From contig SFUD01000065.1 in the NCBI GenBank assembly GCA_004561775.1, positions 1 to 5,304 of the forward strand: 5,304 nucleotides of DNA, written 5' to 3'. Each line of letters starts with the position of its first letter. Within the stretch, counting starts at the first letter, position 1. Below, piece by piece: positions 1-5,304 of this stretch. The notes beneath the pieces are model-generated. The model was not told where the DNA came from, did not search any database, and saw only the letters and a list, made by a program, of their open reading frames with translations. The translations under genes were made by a program, and so were the position numbers. The DNA comes from a bacterium. GTDB lineage: Bacteria; Bacteroidota; Bacteroidia; Bacteroidales; UBA932.

Positions 1-816
1 AGTAAGCTCTGCAGCAGTCTTCACCAAGTACTCCTTTTTGATGTATGAGCAAAGGAGTGTGTATAGCTCTTCGTCTGTCAAGAAGATAGAATCCTTTAAT
101 CTGGCTGCTATTAGACTGAATGCTTCTGAGTTACGTGTAAGAGAATTGAAATAACTCCTGGCATCCCTGAACATGCTTTCTCCGAGTTTGACATCGCAGA
201 ATGATGGAATAAATGGCATTGAGTTAACTTCTCTTAAATCTGCCAATGACGCAATGTTTTTTGTGTGAAGCAAAGCCCTTTGATCCAGGATAGGAAGTTC
301 TCCCAACAGCGATGTATTCAGGAATTCAATCCATGGGCAGAAATATGCACAACCTCCTCCCCACAGGTATGAGTACGGTGTGTATGCCGGATTGGCAACA
401 TACGCATTCCGATTTGCATAAATAATTTCATTACGCAGAGACTGAAGACTTTCTATCGGAAGAATACCCATTTTAAACTGACTCCAATCGATAGCCCGTT
501 GCCTCTTTGGGAATGCCATTTTGAGTCTTACTGCAAATAGGTCAAATGCCTTAACGCAATTTTCCCGATGGCCAGCTAGAATCAGATGTACGTGGTTGGT
601 CATCAATTCAAATGTAAGTGCCCGCACCTCTTTGCTTAAATGCAATGATGTTGCCAGAGACCACATACCTGCATTGAAATCCTCGTTACAGCAGAAGATG
701 TTATGCATCTTTGTCCCATCTGTATACACATGCCAATACGGTCCGTTAACAATAAATATACTTTCACAAATCCTCTCTTTCTCCGAAAAGCTCAGAGCAC
801 TATAATCCTTCTTCAT
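1..816 (-). CDS. REP-associated tyrosine transposase-like protein (Y1 HUH, TnpA_REP/RAYT type), 3' end outside window
   Basis: An open frame of 272 codons runs without a stop from an ATG at 816-814 to the window edge, so the C-terminus is missing. The protein carries the marks of the Y1_Tnp (IS200-like/RAYT) fold. The metal-binding His-hydrophobic-His pair is in MTNHVHLIL (H75, H77). Further on, EIIYANRNAYVANP followed by TPYSYLWGG (about residues 130-154) matches the catalytic-tyrosine helix of RAYTs, usually YIHRNPVKAGLV followed by YPWSS; Y133 is the likely nucleophile. These enzymes nick and join single-stranded DNA at REP hairpins. Residues 155-272 extend past the catalytic fold, as in longer RAYTs, and I recognise no domain there. 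The start is the first ATG, just after an A/T-rich stretch, with no clear Shine-Dalgarno. The frame is intact through both motifs. It is visibly more AT-rich than metK and mutS2, which fits an acquired gene. The family call is firm; activity and target are inferred. Confidence 0.82.
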   Translation of the reverse strand, partial: MKKDYSALSFSEKERICESIFIVNGPYWHVYTDGTKMHNIFCCNEDFNAGMWSLATSLHLSKEVRALTFELMTNHVHLILAGHRENCVKAFDLFAVRLKMAFPKRQRAIDWSQFKMGILPIESLQSLRNEIIYANRNAYVANPAYTPYSYLWGGGCAYFCPWIEFLNTSLLGELPILDQRALLHTKNIASLADLREVNSMPFIPSFCDVKLGESMFRDARSYFNSLTRNSEAFSLIAARLKDSIFLTDEELYTLLCSYIKKEYLVKTAAELT

Positions 817-862
817 AAATTTATAGTTTAACAATTGTAATTCTTCCCTATGTCCTATTGCT

Positions 863-891
863 CGGCCAAAAAAACAGCCATTTTCTTGGCC
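863..891. repeat. REP-like hairpin repeat, copy A
   Basis: This 29-nt imperfect palindrome lies between the comF stop and the RAYT start. Its ends are GGCCAA and TTGGCC. Read as minus-strand RNA it folds into an 11-bp stem with one G-U pair and a 6-nt loop (UGGCUG); on the plus strand the same position is an A-C mismatch. It matches copy B at 22 of 29 positions without gaps. No T-run follows the stem in either direction, so it is not a classical terminator. Proximity to a RAYT gene suggests a REP-type substrate. That is inference, since I cannot count copies elsewhere in the genome. Confidence 0.6.
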
Positions 892-907
892 TAAGTCTCC
901 TATCAAC

Positions 908-963
908 CTTCATTGGCCAGGAAAAAGGCCCATTTCTTGGCCGGTTAATTCTTCATTGACCAG
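908..963. repeat. 13-bp direct repeat bracketing REP-like copy B
   Basis: CTTCATTGGCCAG at 908-920 recurs as CTTCATTGACCAG at 951-963, with one mismatch and a 43-bp period. The second copy reads like the left edge of a third REP-like unit that is not continued, because no matching right arm follows. It may reflect past duplication of a unit, or a target-site or unit boundary. Confidence 0.5.
914..942. repeat. REP-like hairpin repeat, copy B
   Basis: This is the second 29-nt copy, starting 51 bp after copy A. The arms GGCCAGGAAA and TTTCTTGGCC form a 10-bp stem with one G-U pair in plus-strand RNA and an 8-nt loop containing GGCC. The outer GGCC/GGCC closure, the A-rich and T-rich arms and a GCC in the loop are shared with copy A, while several arm and loop bases differ. 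It lies about 30 nt downstream of the comF stop, so it could also stabilise the 3' end of the comF transcript. Confidence 0.6.
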
Positions 964-972
964 AAACATATC

Positions 973-1710
973 TCACTCATCATACGCCAGCGTTGCAATG
1001 GAGATTCTGCACCTGTAGTGGCTGTGGAGCAGCAGCGCGCAAGCCTGGAGCGTTGCGCCCGTGGTAAGCACATCATCTACAAGCAAGATATGGGCATCAT
1101 ATAATCCTTCATATTCTCTTCCCGATAATGCAAAGGCATTCTGCACATTAAGCGCCCTGGACTCCTTGTCTTTCGCAGTCTGGGTTTGGGTAAACCTGCA
1201 CCTGCGCAATGAACCGGACGCCATGCGGGGCAATTTGGCATCTGTGCAGGAGTTCATTCCTTGCAGAATACCCTCTGCTATAAGTTGCGACTGGTTATAA
1301 CCGCGCTTTAGTTTGCGCCGCCAATGCAGCGGCACCGGCACTATGTAATCTATTGAGGAGTTGCCGCCTATCCTCTCTCCCAGTTCCCTGCCCATCACGC
1401 GGGCCAGCCTGGTGGAAGAGGCATATTTGATGGCATAAATAATCTTCTTATAATTATCCCTGTAGAAAAATAGCGAGTATTGCCTCTCCAATGGCACCTT
1501 TGCAGAGAAGGACTCCTCCGCAGCACCTTCTTTATAGCACCACTGATAACTGTAGGGCATATCTGCCCTGCAGGGAATGCAGAGATATCTCTCCCCTCCA
1601 ACAAGGGGTCGGTTGCAGACAATGCAACGCTTGGGAAAGAAGAGGCACCAGAGCGACTCGGCCCAGAGCCGCATTGCGCCAAGAAGGGATTTGGCAGAAT
1701 TTTGACCCAT
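973..1710 (-). CDS. comF: ComF family protein (phosphoribosyltransferase-like, zinc-finger N-terminus)
   Basis: With the ATG at 1710-1708 the protein has 245 residues, about the usual length for the family. The N-terminus has a four-cysteine zinc-ribbon, C29-x2-C32 and C44-x2-C47, followed by the ADMP segment typical of ComF. The phosphoribosyltransferase-like domain shows DYIVPVPLHWRRKLKRGYNQ, then TQTAKDKESRALNVQNAF, and the PRPP-binding signature VDDVLTTGAT at residues 211-220 with the acidic pair D212-D213. In naturally competent bacteria ComF is a cytoplasmic factor for handling incoming single-stranded DNA; most Bacteroidetes homologues have no tested role. An in-frame ATG at 1833 would add 41 residues, but these are unlike the family and would start upstream of the comF promoter and on top of the metK promoter, so I reject it. 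A third ATG at 1674 is possible but less likely. The gene is divergent from metK and is followed by the REP-like repeats. Confidence 0.9.
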   Translation of the reverse strand: MGQNSAKSLLGAMRLWAESLWCLFFPKRCIVCNRPLVGGERYLCIPCRADMPYSYQWCYKEGAAEESFSAKVPLERQYSLFFYRDNYKKIIYAIKYASSTRLARVMGRELGERIGGNSSIDYIVPVPLHWRRKLKRGYNQSQLIAEGILQGMNSCTDAKLPRMASGSLRRCRFTQTQTAKDKESRALNVQNAFALSGREYEGLYDAHILLVDDVLTTGATLQACALLLHSHYRCRISIATLAYDE

Positions 1711-1739
1711 AAACACCTTGTAATAAAGTAGCTTAGGCA

Positions 1740-1770
1740 CAAAGATAGAGCGGTTGCAGAGTGCGACAGA
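1740..1770 (-). promoter_or_regulatory. Bacteroidetes-type promoter for comF
   Basis: On the minus strand TATCTTTG (1747-1740) fits the Bacteroidetes -7 consensus TAnnTTTG exactly. TCTG (1770-1767) lies 19 nt upstream and matches three of four bases of the -33 TTTG. Transcription would begin near 1734, about 25 nt before the ATG at 1710, which supports that start codon. Confidence 0.65.
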
Positions 1771-1799
1771 TAATCGGGAGTAAAAAAATACAATAATCT

Positions 1800-1830
1800 T
1801 TTGCAGTATTGATAAAGCGCTATATCTTTG
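1800..1830 (+). promoter_or_regulatory. Bacteroidetes-type promoter for the metK-mutS2 leader
   Basis: TTTG (1800-1803), a 19-nt spacer and TATCTTTG (1823-1830) match the Bacteroidetes primary sigma-factor consensus at every defined position. The predicted transcription start, about 1835-1838, is only a few nucleotides before the first riboswitch stem at 1841, leaving a leader of about 140 nt before metK. Position and spacing of promoter and aptamer support each other. Confidence 0.75.
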
Positions 1831-1840
1831 CACTTGGAAA

Positions 1841-1890
1841 GTGGAGAGATTTGACTGCTTGCAACCACAATAAAAAATGCTAAAACGAAT
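1841..1890 (+). ncRNA. SAM-II riboswitch aptamer (SAM_alpha/metA type) in the metK leader
   Basis: The conserved parts of the SAM-II pseudoknot occur in the right order and spacing. They are the P1 5' strand GTGG (1841-1844), loop GATTTG (1848-1853), TTGCAA (1860-1865 region, with CTTGCA at 1858-1863), the P1 3' strand CCAC (1865-1868), an A-rich linker with ATAAA (1870-1874), and the diagnostic GCTAAA (1879-1884). GCA (1861-1863) can pair with TGC (1878-1880) to form the first pseudoknot helix; the second pseudoknot helix is weaker here. SAM-II RNAs are compact SAM sensors upstream of methionine and SAM genes, best known from Alphaproteobacteria and also reported in Bacteroidetes. Placement just before metK fits a SAM feedback loop. 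The identification rests on recalled consensus, not on a covariance-model search. Confidence 0.8.
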
Positions 1891-1897
1891 TTATACA

Positions 1898-1914
1898 GGG
1901 CACCTGCGGCGCCC
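1898..1914 (+). promoter_or_regulatory. GC-rich leader hairpin between SAM-II aptamer and terminator
   Basis: GGGCACC (1898-1904) and GGCGCCC (1908-1914) form a seven-position stem with one A-C mismatch and a three-base TGC loop. Its 5' half can alternatively pair with the terminator 5' arm: CTGC (1904-1907) with GCAG (1931-1934), and GGG (1898-1900) with CCC (1935-1937). It is therefore a candidate antiterminator element. The switching role is inference. Confidence 0.5.
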
Positions 1915-1927
1915 GAAGATTATTGAC

Positions 1928-1963
1928 AAAGCAGCCCCGTCGGAGGCTGTTTTTTATTTTTTT
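1928..1963 (+). terminator. Intrinsic terminator (attenuator) in the metK leader
   Basis: AAAGCAGCC (1928-1936) and GGCTGTTTT (1945-1953) pair over nine positions including one G-U, around an 8-nt loop. The U-rich tract runs from 1950 to 1963, broken only by one A at 1956. This is a standard Rho-independent terminator on the plus strand. No plus-strand gene lies upstream in the window, and the metK start is 14 nt further on, so it most likely stops leader transcription before metK when SAM is plentiful. The short tail GAAAGAAGAG after the T-run is the only ribosome-binding-like sequence for metK. Confidence 0.8.
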
Positions 1964-1977
1964 GAAAGAAGAGATAT

Positions 1978-3309
1978 ATGAACTATTTATTTACATCGGA
2001 GTCAGTCTCCGAGGGGCATCCGGATAAGGTTGCCGACCAGATATCTGATGCTGTTCTGGATGAGTTTCTGCGTCAGGACAGGGATTCAAAAGTAGCCTGC
2101 GAGACCTTTGTAAGCACAGGTCTTGTTGTAGTTGGAGGAGAGGTGCGTTCAGAGGCCTACGTAGATATCCAATCAGTGGCTAGAGGTGTAATAAACAAAA
2201 TAGGTTATACCAAGGGTGAGTATATGTTTGACGGCAACAGCTGCGGTGTTCTCTCAGCCCTGCACGAACAGTCGCCGGACATAAACCGCGGCGTTGTTGT
2301 AAAGAAGAGAGAGGAGCAGGGAGCAGGAGACCAGGGAATGATGTTCGGATATGCCTGCAAGGAGACAGAAGACCTTATGCCTCTGCCGCTCTACCTCTCA
2401 CACATAGCGCTAATGGAACTTGCCAAGATTCGCAAGGAGACAGAGCTTATGCCATATCTCCGTCCCGATGCAAAATCCCAGTTTACCATTGAGTACTCTG
2501 CAGAGAACAAACCTGTGCGCGTGCATACCATTGTAATCTCTACTCAGCACGACGAGTTTGATGACGATATGGCAATGCAGCAGCGCATAAAATGCGACAT
2601 AAAGAATATCCTTATTCCGCGTATGATGGAGCGCATTCCTGCCCAGACCCGGAGTCTCTTTGGCAAGATAGTATTTGCAGGCTCCCCTGAGGCAGCAGAG
2701 GGCGGCGCGCTCTCTTGCGGACTTGCAGAGGGTATGACACTGCTCCACGTAAATCCAACAGGCAAGTTTGTGATTGGAGGCCCTCACGGCGATACCGGCC
2801 TTACAGGCAGAAAGATTATTGTGGATACCTATGGCGGAAGAGGCGCGCACGGCGGAGGAGCCTTCTCCGGCAAGGATGCCAGCAAGGTTGACAGATCTGC
2901 CGCCTACGCCGCAAGATATATTGCCAAGAACCTTGTTGCTGCAGGCGTTGCAGATGAGGCGCTTGTAGAGTTGGCCTACGCAATAGGCGTTGCCAAGCCG
3001 GTAAGCATCTTTGTAAATACCTACGGCACCTGCCGCGTGGAGAGCCAGGGCAAGAGAATGCAGGATGCGGAGATTGCAGCCATTGTAGATGAGCTCTTCG
3101 ACTTGCGCCCTGCCGCAATAATCCGCAAATTTGGCCTCACCTACCCTATCTTTGAGCCTACAGCCTCTTACGGCCATATGGGGCGCACTCCATTCAAGAG
3201 AGAGGTTGAGATTATGGAGAAGGGAGTAAAGGTAAAGAAGGAGGTACAATTTTTCGGCTGGGAAAAGACCGACTCCGTAACAAAGATTCGCAAGAGATTC
3301 AATCTCTAA
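1978..3309 (+). CDS. metK: S-adenosylmethionine synthetase (methionine adenosyltransferase)
   Basis: MetK condenses ATP and methionine into S-adenosylmethionine in the cytoplasm, releasing phosphate and diphosphate; the enzyme is normally a tetramer needing Mg and K ions. The 443-residue product is full length. The N-terminus FTSESVSEGHPDKVADQISD places H14, D16 and K17 at the same positions as the E. coli enzyme. The family signature GAGDQGMMFGYA starts at G115, with D118. The glycine-rich phosphate-binding segment GGPHGDTGLTGRK starts at G267, and GGGAFSGKD spans about residues 292-300, followed by KVDRSAAYAARYIAKN. It is longer than the roughly 384-residue E. coli protein; much of the extra length lies between the GAGDQG and GGPHGD motifs, as I would expect for Bacteroidetes MetK. 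Expression is probably governed by the SAM-II leader. mutS2 follows after 17 nt. Confidence 0.98.
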   Translation: MNYLFTSESVSEGHPDKVADQISDAVLDEFLRQDRDSKVACETFVSTGLVVVGGEVRSEAYVDIQSVARGVINKIGYTKGEYMFDGNSCGVLSALHEQSPDINRGVVVKKREEQGAGDQGMMFGYACKETEDLMPLPLYLSHIALMELAKIRKETELMPYLRPDAKSQFTIEYSAENKPVRVHTIVISTQHDEFDDDMAMQQRIKCDIKNILIPRMMERIPAQTRSLFGKIVFAGSPEAAEGGALSCGLAEGMTLLHVNPTGKFVIGGPHGDTGLTGRKIIVDTYGGRGAHGGGAFSGKDASKVDRSAAYAARYIAKNLVAAGVADEALVELAYAIGVAKPVSIFVNTYGTCRVESQGKRMQDAEIAAIVDELFDLRPAAIIRKFGLTYPIFEPTASYGHMGRTPFKREVEIMEKGVKVKKEVQFFGWEKTDSVTKIRKRFNL

Positions 3310-3315
3310 AGAGAT

Positions 3316-3323
3316 AGGGGGAG
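3316..3323 (+). promoter_or_regulatory. Shine-Dalgarno-like site before mutS2
   Basis: AGGGGGAG ends three bases before the mutS2 ATG at 3327, inside the 17-nt metK-mutS2 gap. Purine-rich Shine-Dalgarno sites are generally weak or absent in Bacteroidetes, and the spacing here is short, so its importance is uncertain. It does support choosing the ATG at 3327. Confidence 0.4.
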
Positions 3324-3326
3324 TTT

Positions 3327-5304
3327 ATGACAAACATAGAGCGCAAACTGGATTTTGTTAAGATAAGGGAGGGTGTACTTGCATCCTGCACCACCAACTA
3401 TGCGCGCAAGCGCACAGAGGATGAGCAGATAAGCCTCTCCGCTCCGGAGATAGAGCACCGCCTTGCCCTTACAGACGAGATGCGCCTGATATGTATGTTT
3501 GAGAGCTCTTTCCCATCCGGCGGATTTGAGGATTGCATAGAGTTTCTCAAGCCTCTTGAACTGCTCTCCAGCGTAATAAGTCTGGAGAACCTTGTTAGGC
3601 TGGGCCGTTTTACAAACCTTATGAGGGAGATCACCTCCTTCTTTGCCGAGTGCAGCGCAGAGAAGTATCCTTGCCTTAAAGAGTTCTCCTCCAAGGTTAT
3701 CTACTTTCCGGAGATAAAGAGAAGGATAGAATCCATAATTGACAGATTTGGAGAGGTTAAGGATAATGCCTCCACACAACTCTTCGAGATAAGGAGTGCT
3801 ATAAGGGAGCGTGAGAACTCTGTAAACAGAAGAATAGAGGCGGTGCTCAAACGGGCAAAGGCAGAGGGGCTTGTAGAGGATGGAGCAACCGTGGTGCTCA
3901 GAGATGGGCACGCGCTCATTCCCGTAACCGCATCACTCAAGAGGAAATTGAAGGGCATTGTGCTGGATGAGTCTGCAACAGGAAAGACAGCCTTTGTGGA
4001 GCCTATAGAGGTGATTGAACTCAACAACGAGATTCGGGAGCTCTATTTTGCACAAAAGAGGGAGATTGAGCGCATCCTCTCCGAGTTCTCGGATTTTCTC
4101 CGTCCCTACCTTCCTAATCTGCTGGAGAGTGCGGAGTTTATGGGAGAGCTGGATTTCATAAGGGCAAAGGCACTGCTCTCCATAAAGATGGAGGCAGGAA
4201 AGCCCATAATATCAAGAGATAACGAGTATAAACTCATCCGCGGACGCCATCCCATTCTGGAGGCAACCCTCAAGAGGGAGAAGAAGCAGATTGTTCCCCT
4301 CACACTCACATTAACCCCGCAGAAGCACCTGCTAATAATATCGGGACCAAATGCGGGCGGAAAATCTGTCTGCCTTAAGACAGCCGGATTGCTGCAGTAT
4401 ATGTTCCAATGGGGCATTCTGGTTCCTGCGGCAGAAATCTCGGAGTTCCGCATCTTTGAAGAGATTTTTGTGGATATCGGAGATGAGCAATCCATTGAGA
4501 ATGACCTTAGCACATACAGTTCGCACCTTACAAATATGAAGGGGCTCCTGCAGAGAGCCAACTCCTCCAGTCTTATCCTTATAGACGAGTTCGGTTCTGG
4601 CACAGAGCCTGCAGCGGGCGGCGCCATTGCGGAGACCATCCTCTCGGAGATGGAGAGAAGGGGCGTCTTTGGGGTGGTTACCACGCACTACACAAACCTC
4701 AAGTTCTTTGCAGAGAGAAGCAGAGGCGCAATTAATGGCGCAATGATGTTTGACACTGCAAAGATAGAGCCTCTCTACAAACTGGAGATGGGGTTGCCGG
4801 GCAACTCCTTTGCATTTGAACTTGCAAGAAAGATTGGATTGCCGGAGGAGATTGTGAAGGAGGCAGAGGAGCGCGCAGGCAACGACTACGTGGATATTGA
4901 GAGGCAGCTGCGGAAAATCTCCAAGAACAAACGCGCAATAGAGGAGAGGCTGAACAGAATAAAATCCACAGACAGAACCCTGGAGAGCATAACAGACAAA
5001 TATCAGAAGGAGCTCTCACAGATACAACAGGTAAAGAGGGAGATTCTGGAAGAGGCAAAGATGCAGGCAGAGGAGATTCTTAAGGAGGCCAACAGGCGCG
5101 TAGAGGCCACCATAAGGGAGATAAAGGAGGCTCAGGCAGAGAAGGAGAGAACAAAGATTGCCAGGGGCTCGCTTAAAGAATTTGCCCAGAGCCTGCAGCA
5201 AAGCGAAGAGAATGAGAGGGATAGGAAGATAGCCGCCAAGATGGAGCAGCTTAAGGAGCGCCAGCGCCGCAAAGAGGAGCGCCGCAGAAGAGAGGCAGAG
5301 GGCA
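3327..5304 (+). CDS. mutS2: MutS2 family protein (ATPase, recombination/ribosome-collision factor), 3' end outside window
   Basis: The frame is open from ATG 3327 to the window edge, giving 659 codons; the family usually has about 780-840 residues. Residues 1 to about 325 are the MutS-like core and lever region, including the MutS2-typical DESATGKTAFVEP at about 214-226. The ABC-type ATPase follows: Walker A GPNAGGKS at 340-347, the signature region DIGDEQSIENDLSTYSSHL from D383, Walker B LILIDEFGSGTEP with D420 and E421, and the switch histidine H454 in VVTTHYTNL. From about residue 517 the chain is a long charged helix rich in Glu, Lys and Arg, the usual coiled coil. The C-terminal Smr nuclease-like domain should lie beyond the window. 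It lacks the N-terminal mismatch-recognition domain of MutS, so it is MutS2 rather than MutS. Members have been linked to suppressing recombination and, in Bacillus, to splitting collided ribosomes. It is probably in one operon with metK. Confidence 0.95.
   Translation, partial: MTNIERKLDFVKIREGVLASCTTNYARKRTEDEQISLSAPEIEHRLALTDEMRLICMFESSFPSGGFEDCIEFLKPLELLSSVISLENLVRLGRFTNLMREITSFFAECSAEKYPCLKEFSSKVIYFPEIKRRIESIIDRFGEVKDNASTQLFEIRSAIRERENSVNRRIEAVLKRAKAEGLVEDGATVVLRDGHALIPVTASLKRKLKGIVLDESATGKTAFVEPIEVIELNNEIRELYFAQKREIERILSEFSDFLRPYLPNLLESAEFMGELDFIRAKALLSIKMEAGKPIISRDNEYKLIRGRHPILEATLKREKKQIVPLTLTLTPQKHLLIISGPNAGGKSVCLKTAGLLQYMFQWGILVPAAEISEFRIFEEIFVDIGDEQSIENDLSTYSSHLTNMKGLLQRANSSSLILIDEFGSGTEPAAGGAIAETILSEMERRGVFGVVTTHYTNLKFFAERSRGAINGAMMFDTAKIEPLYKLEMGLPGNSFAFELARKIGLPEEIVKEAEERAGNDYVDIERQLRKISKNKRAIEERLNRIKSTDRTLESITDKYQKELSQIQQVKREILEEAKMQAEEILKEANRRVEATIREIKEAQAEKERTKIARGSLKEFAQSLQQSEENERDRKIAAKMEQLKERQRRKEERRRREAEG

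Noticed and set aside
521..805. 94-codon plus-strand open frame
   Set aside because: It overlaps the RAYT gene on the opposite strand, including the HVH motif, and has no features of its own.
863..942. The hairpins as comF terminators or as a CRISPR array
   Set aside because: No T-run follows either stem on the minus strand, and there are only two diverged copies without regular repeat-spacer structure.
1711..1833. 41-residue N-terminal extension of ComF from an in-frame ATG at 1833
   Set aside because: The added residues do not resemble the ComF family, and the stretch contains both the comF and metK promoters.
1898..1914. This hairpin as a stand-alone terminator
   Set aside because: It is followed by mixed sequence rather than a T-run; the real T-run follows the stem at 1928-1953.
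2410..3249. 279-codon open frame on the minus strand opposite metK
   Set aside because: It lies entirely antisense to a clear metK, has no recognisable domain, and has the composition expected from the reversed metK codons.
3306..3911. 201-codon open frame on the minus strand opposite the start of mutS2
   Set aside because: It is antisense to a well-supported mutS2 frame and shows no domain or promoter.
4106..4684. 192-codon open frame on the minus strand opposite the MutS2 ATPase region
   Set aside because: It is a shadow of the conserved Walker A and B coding region, with no family resemblance.

Overview
The window looks like ordinary chromosomal DNA from a member of the Bacteroidota, most likely order Bacteroidales. 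Two promoters between comF and metK fit the distinctive Bacteroidetes consensus (TTTG, 19 nt, TAnnTTTG), and the MetK, MutS2 and ComF proteins resemble Bacteroidetes versions. I cannot name a genus from the sequence.

Layout. Positions 1-816 (minus strand) hold most of a single-domain Y1 HUH transposase of the REP-associated (RAYT/TnpA_REP) type, cut by the left window edge. Positions 817-972 are intergenic and carry two similar hairpin-forming repeats plus a partial third repeat, as expected of REP-like palindromes beside a RAYT gene. Positions 973-1710 (minus) encode a ComF-family phosphoribosyltransferase-like protein. Positions 1711-1977 are a divergent control region: a comF promoter pointing left, and a metK promoter pointing right. 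The metK promoter is followed at once by a short SAM-II-type riboswitch aptamer, a small hairpin and an intrinsic terminator ending 14 nt before the metK start codon. Positions 1978-3309 (plus) are a complete metK (S-adenosylmethionine synthetase). Positions 3327-5304 (plus) are the first 659 codons of mutS2, cut by the right edge before its expected C-terminal Smr domain.

How it fits together. SAM made by MetK is probably sensed by the SAM-II aptamer in the metK leader. The terminator lies between the metK promoter and its gene, with no other plus-strand gene upstream in the window, so its natural role is attenuation of metK in response to SAM. Because mutS2 starts 17 nt after metK, it is probably co-transcribed and may share this control. 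The RAYT and the hairpin repeats form a separate, mobile-derived module next to comF. I see no CRISPR array, tRNA, rRNA or phage genes. The less routine parts are the riboswitch-attenuator leader and the RAYT/REP-like module; neither is a wholly new system.
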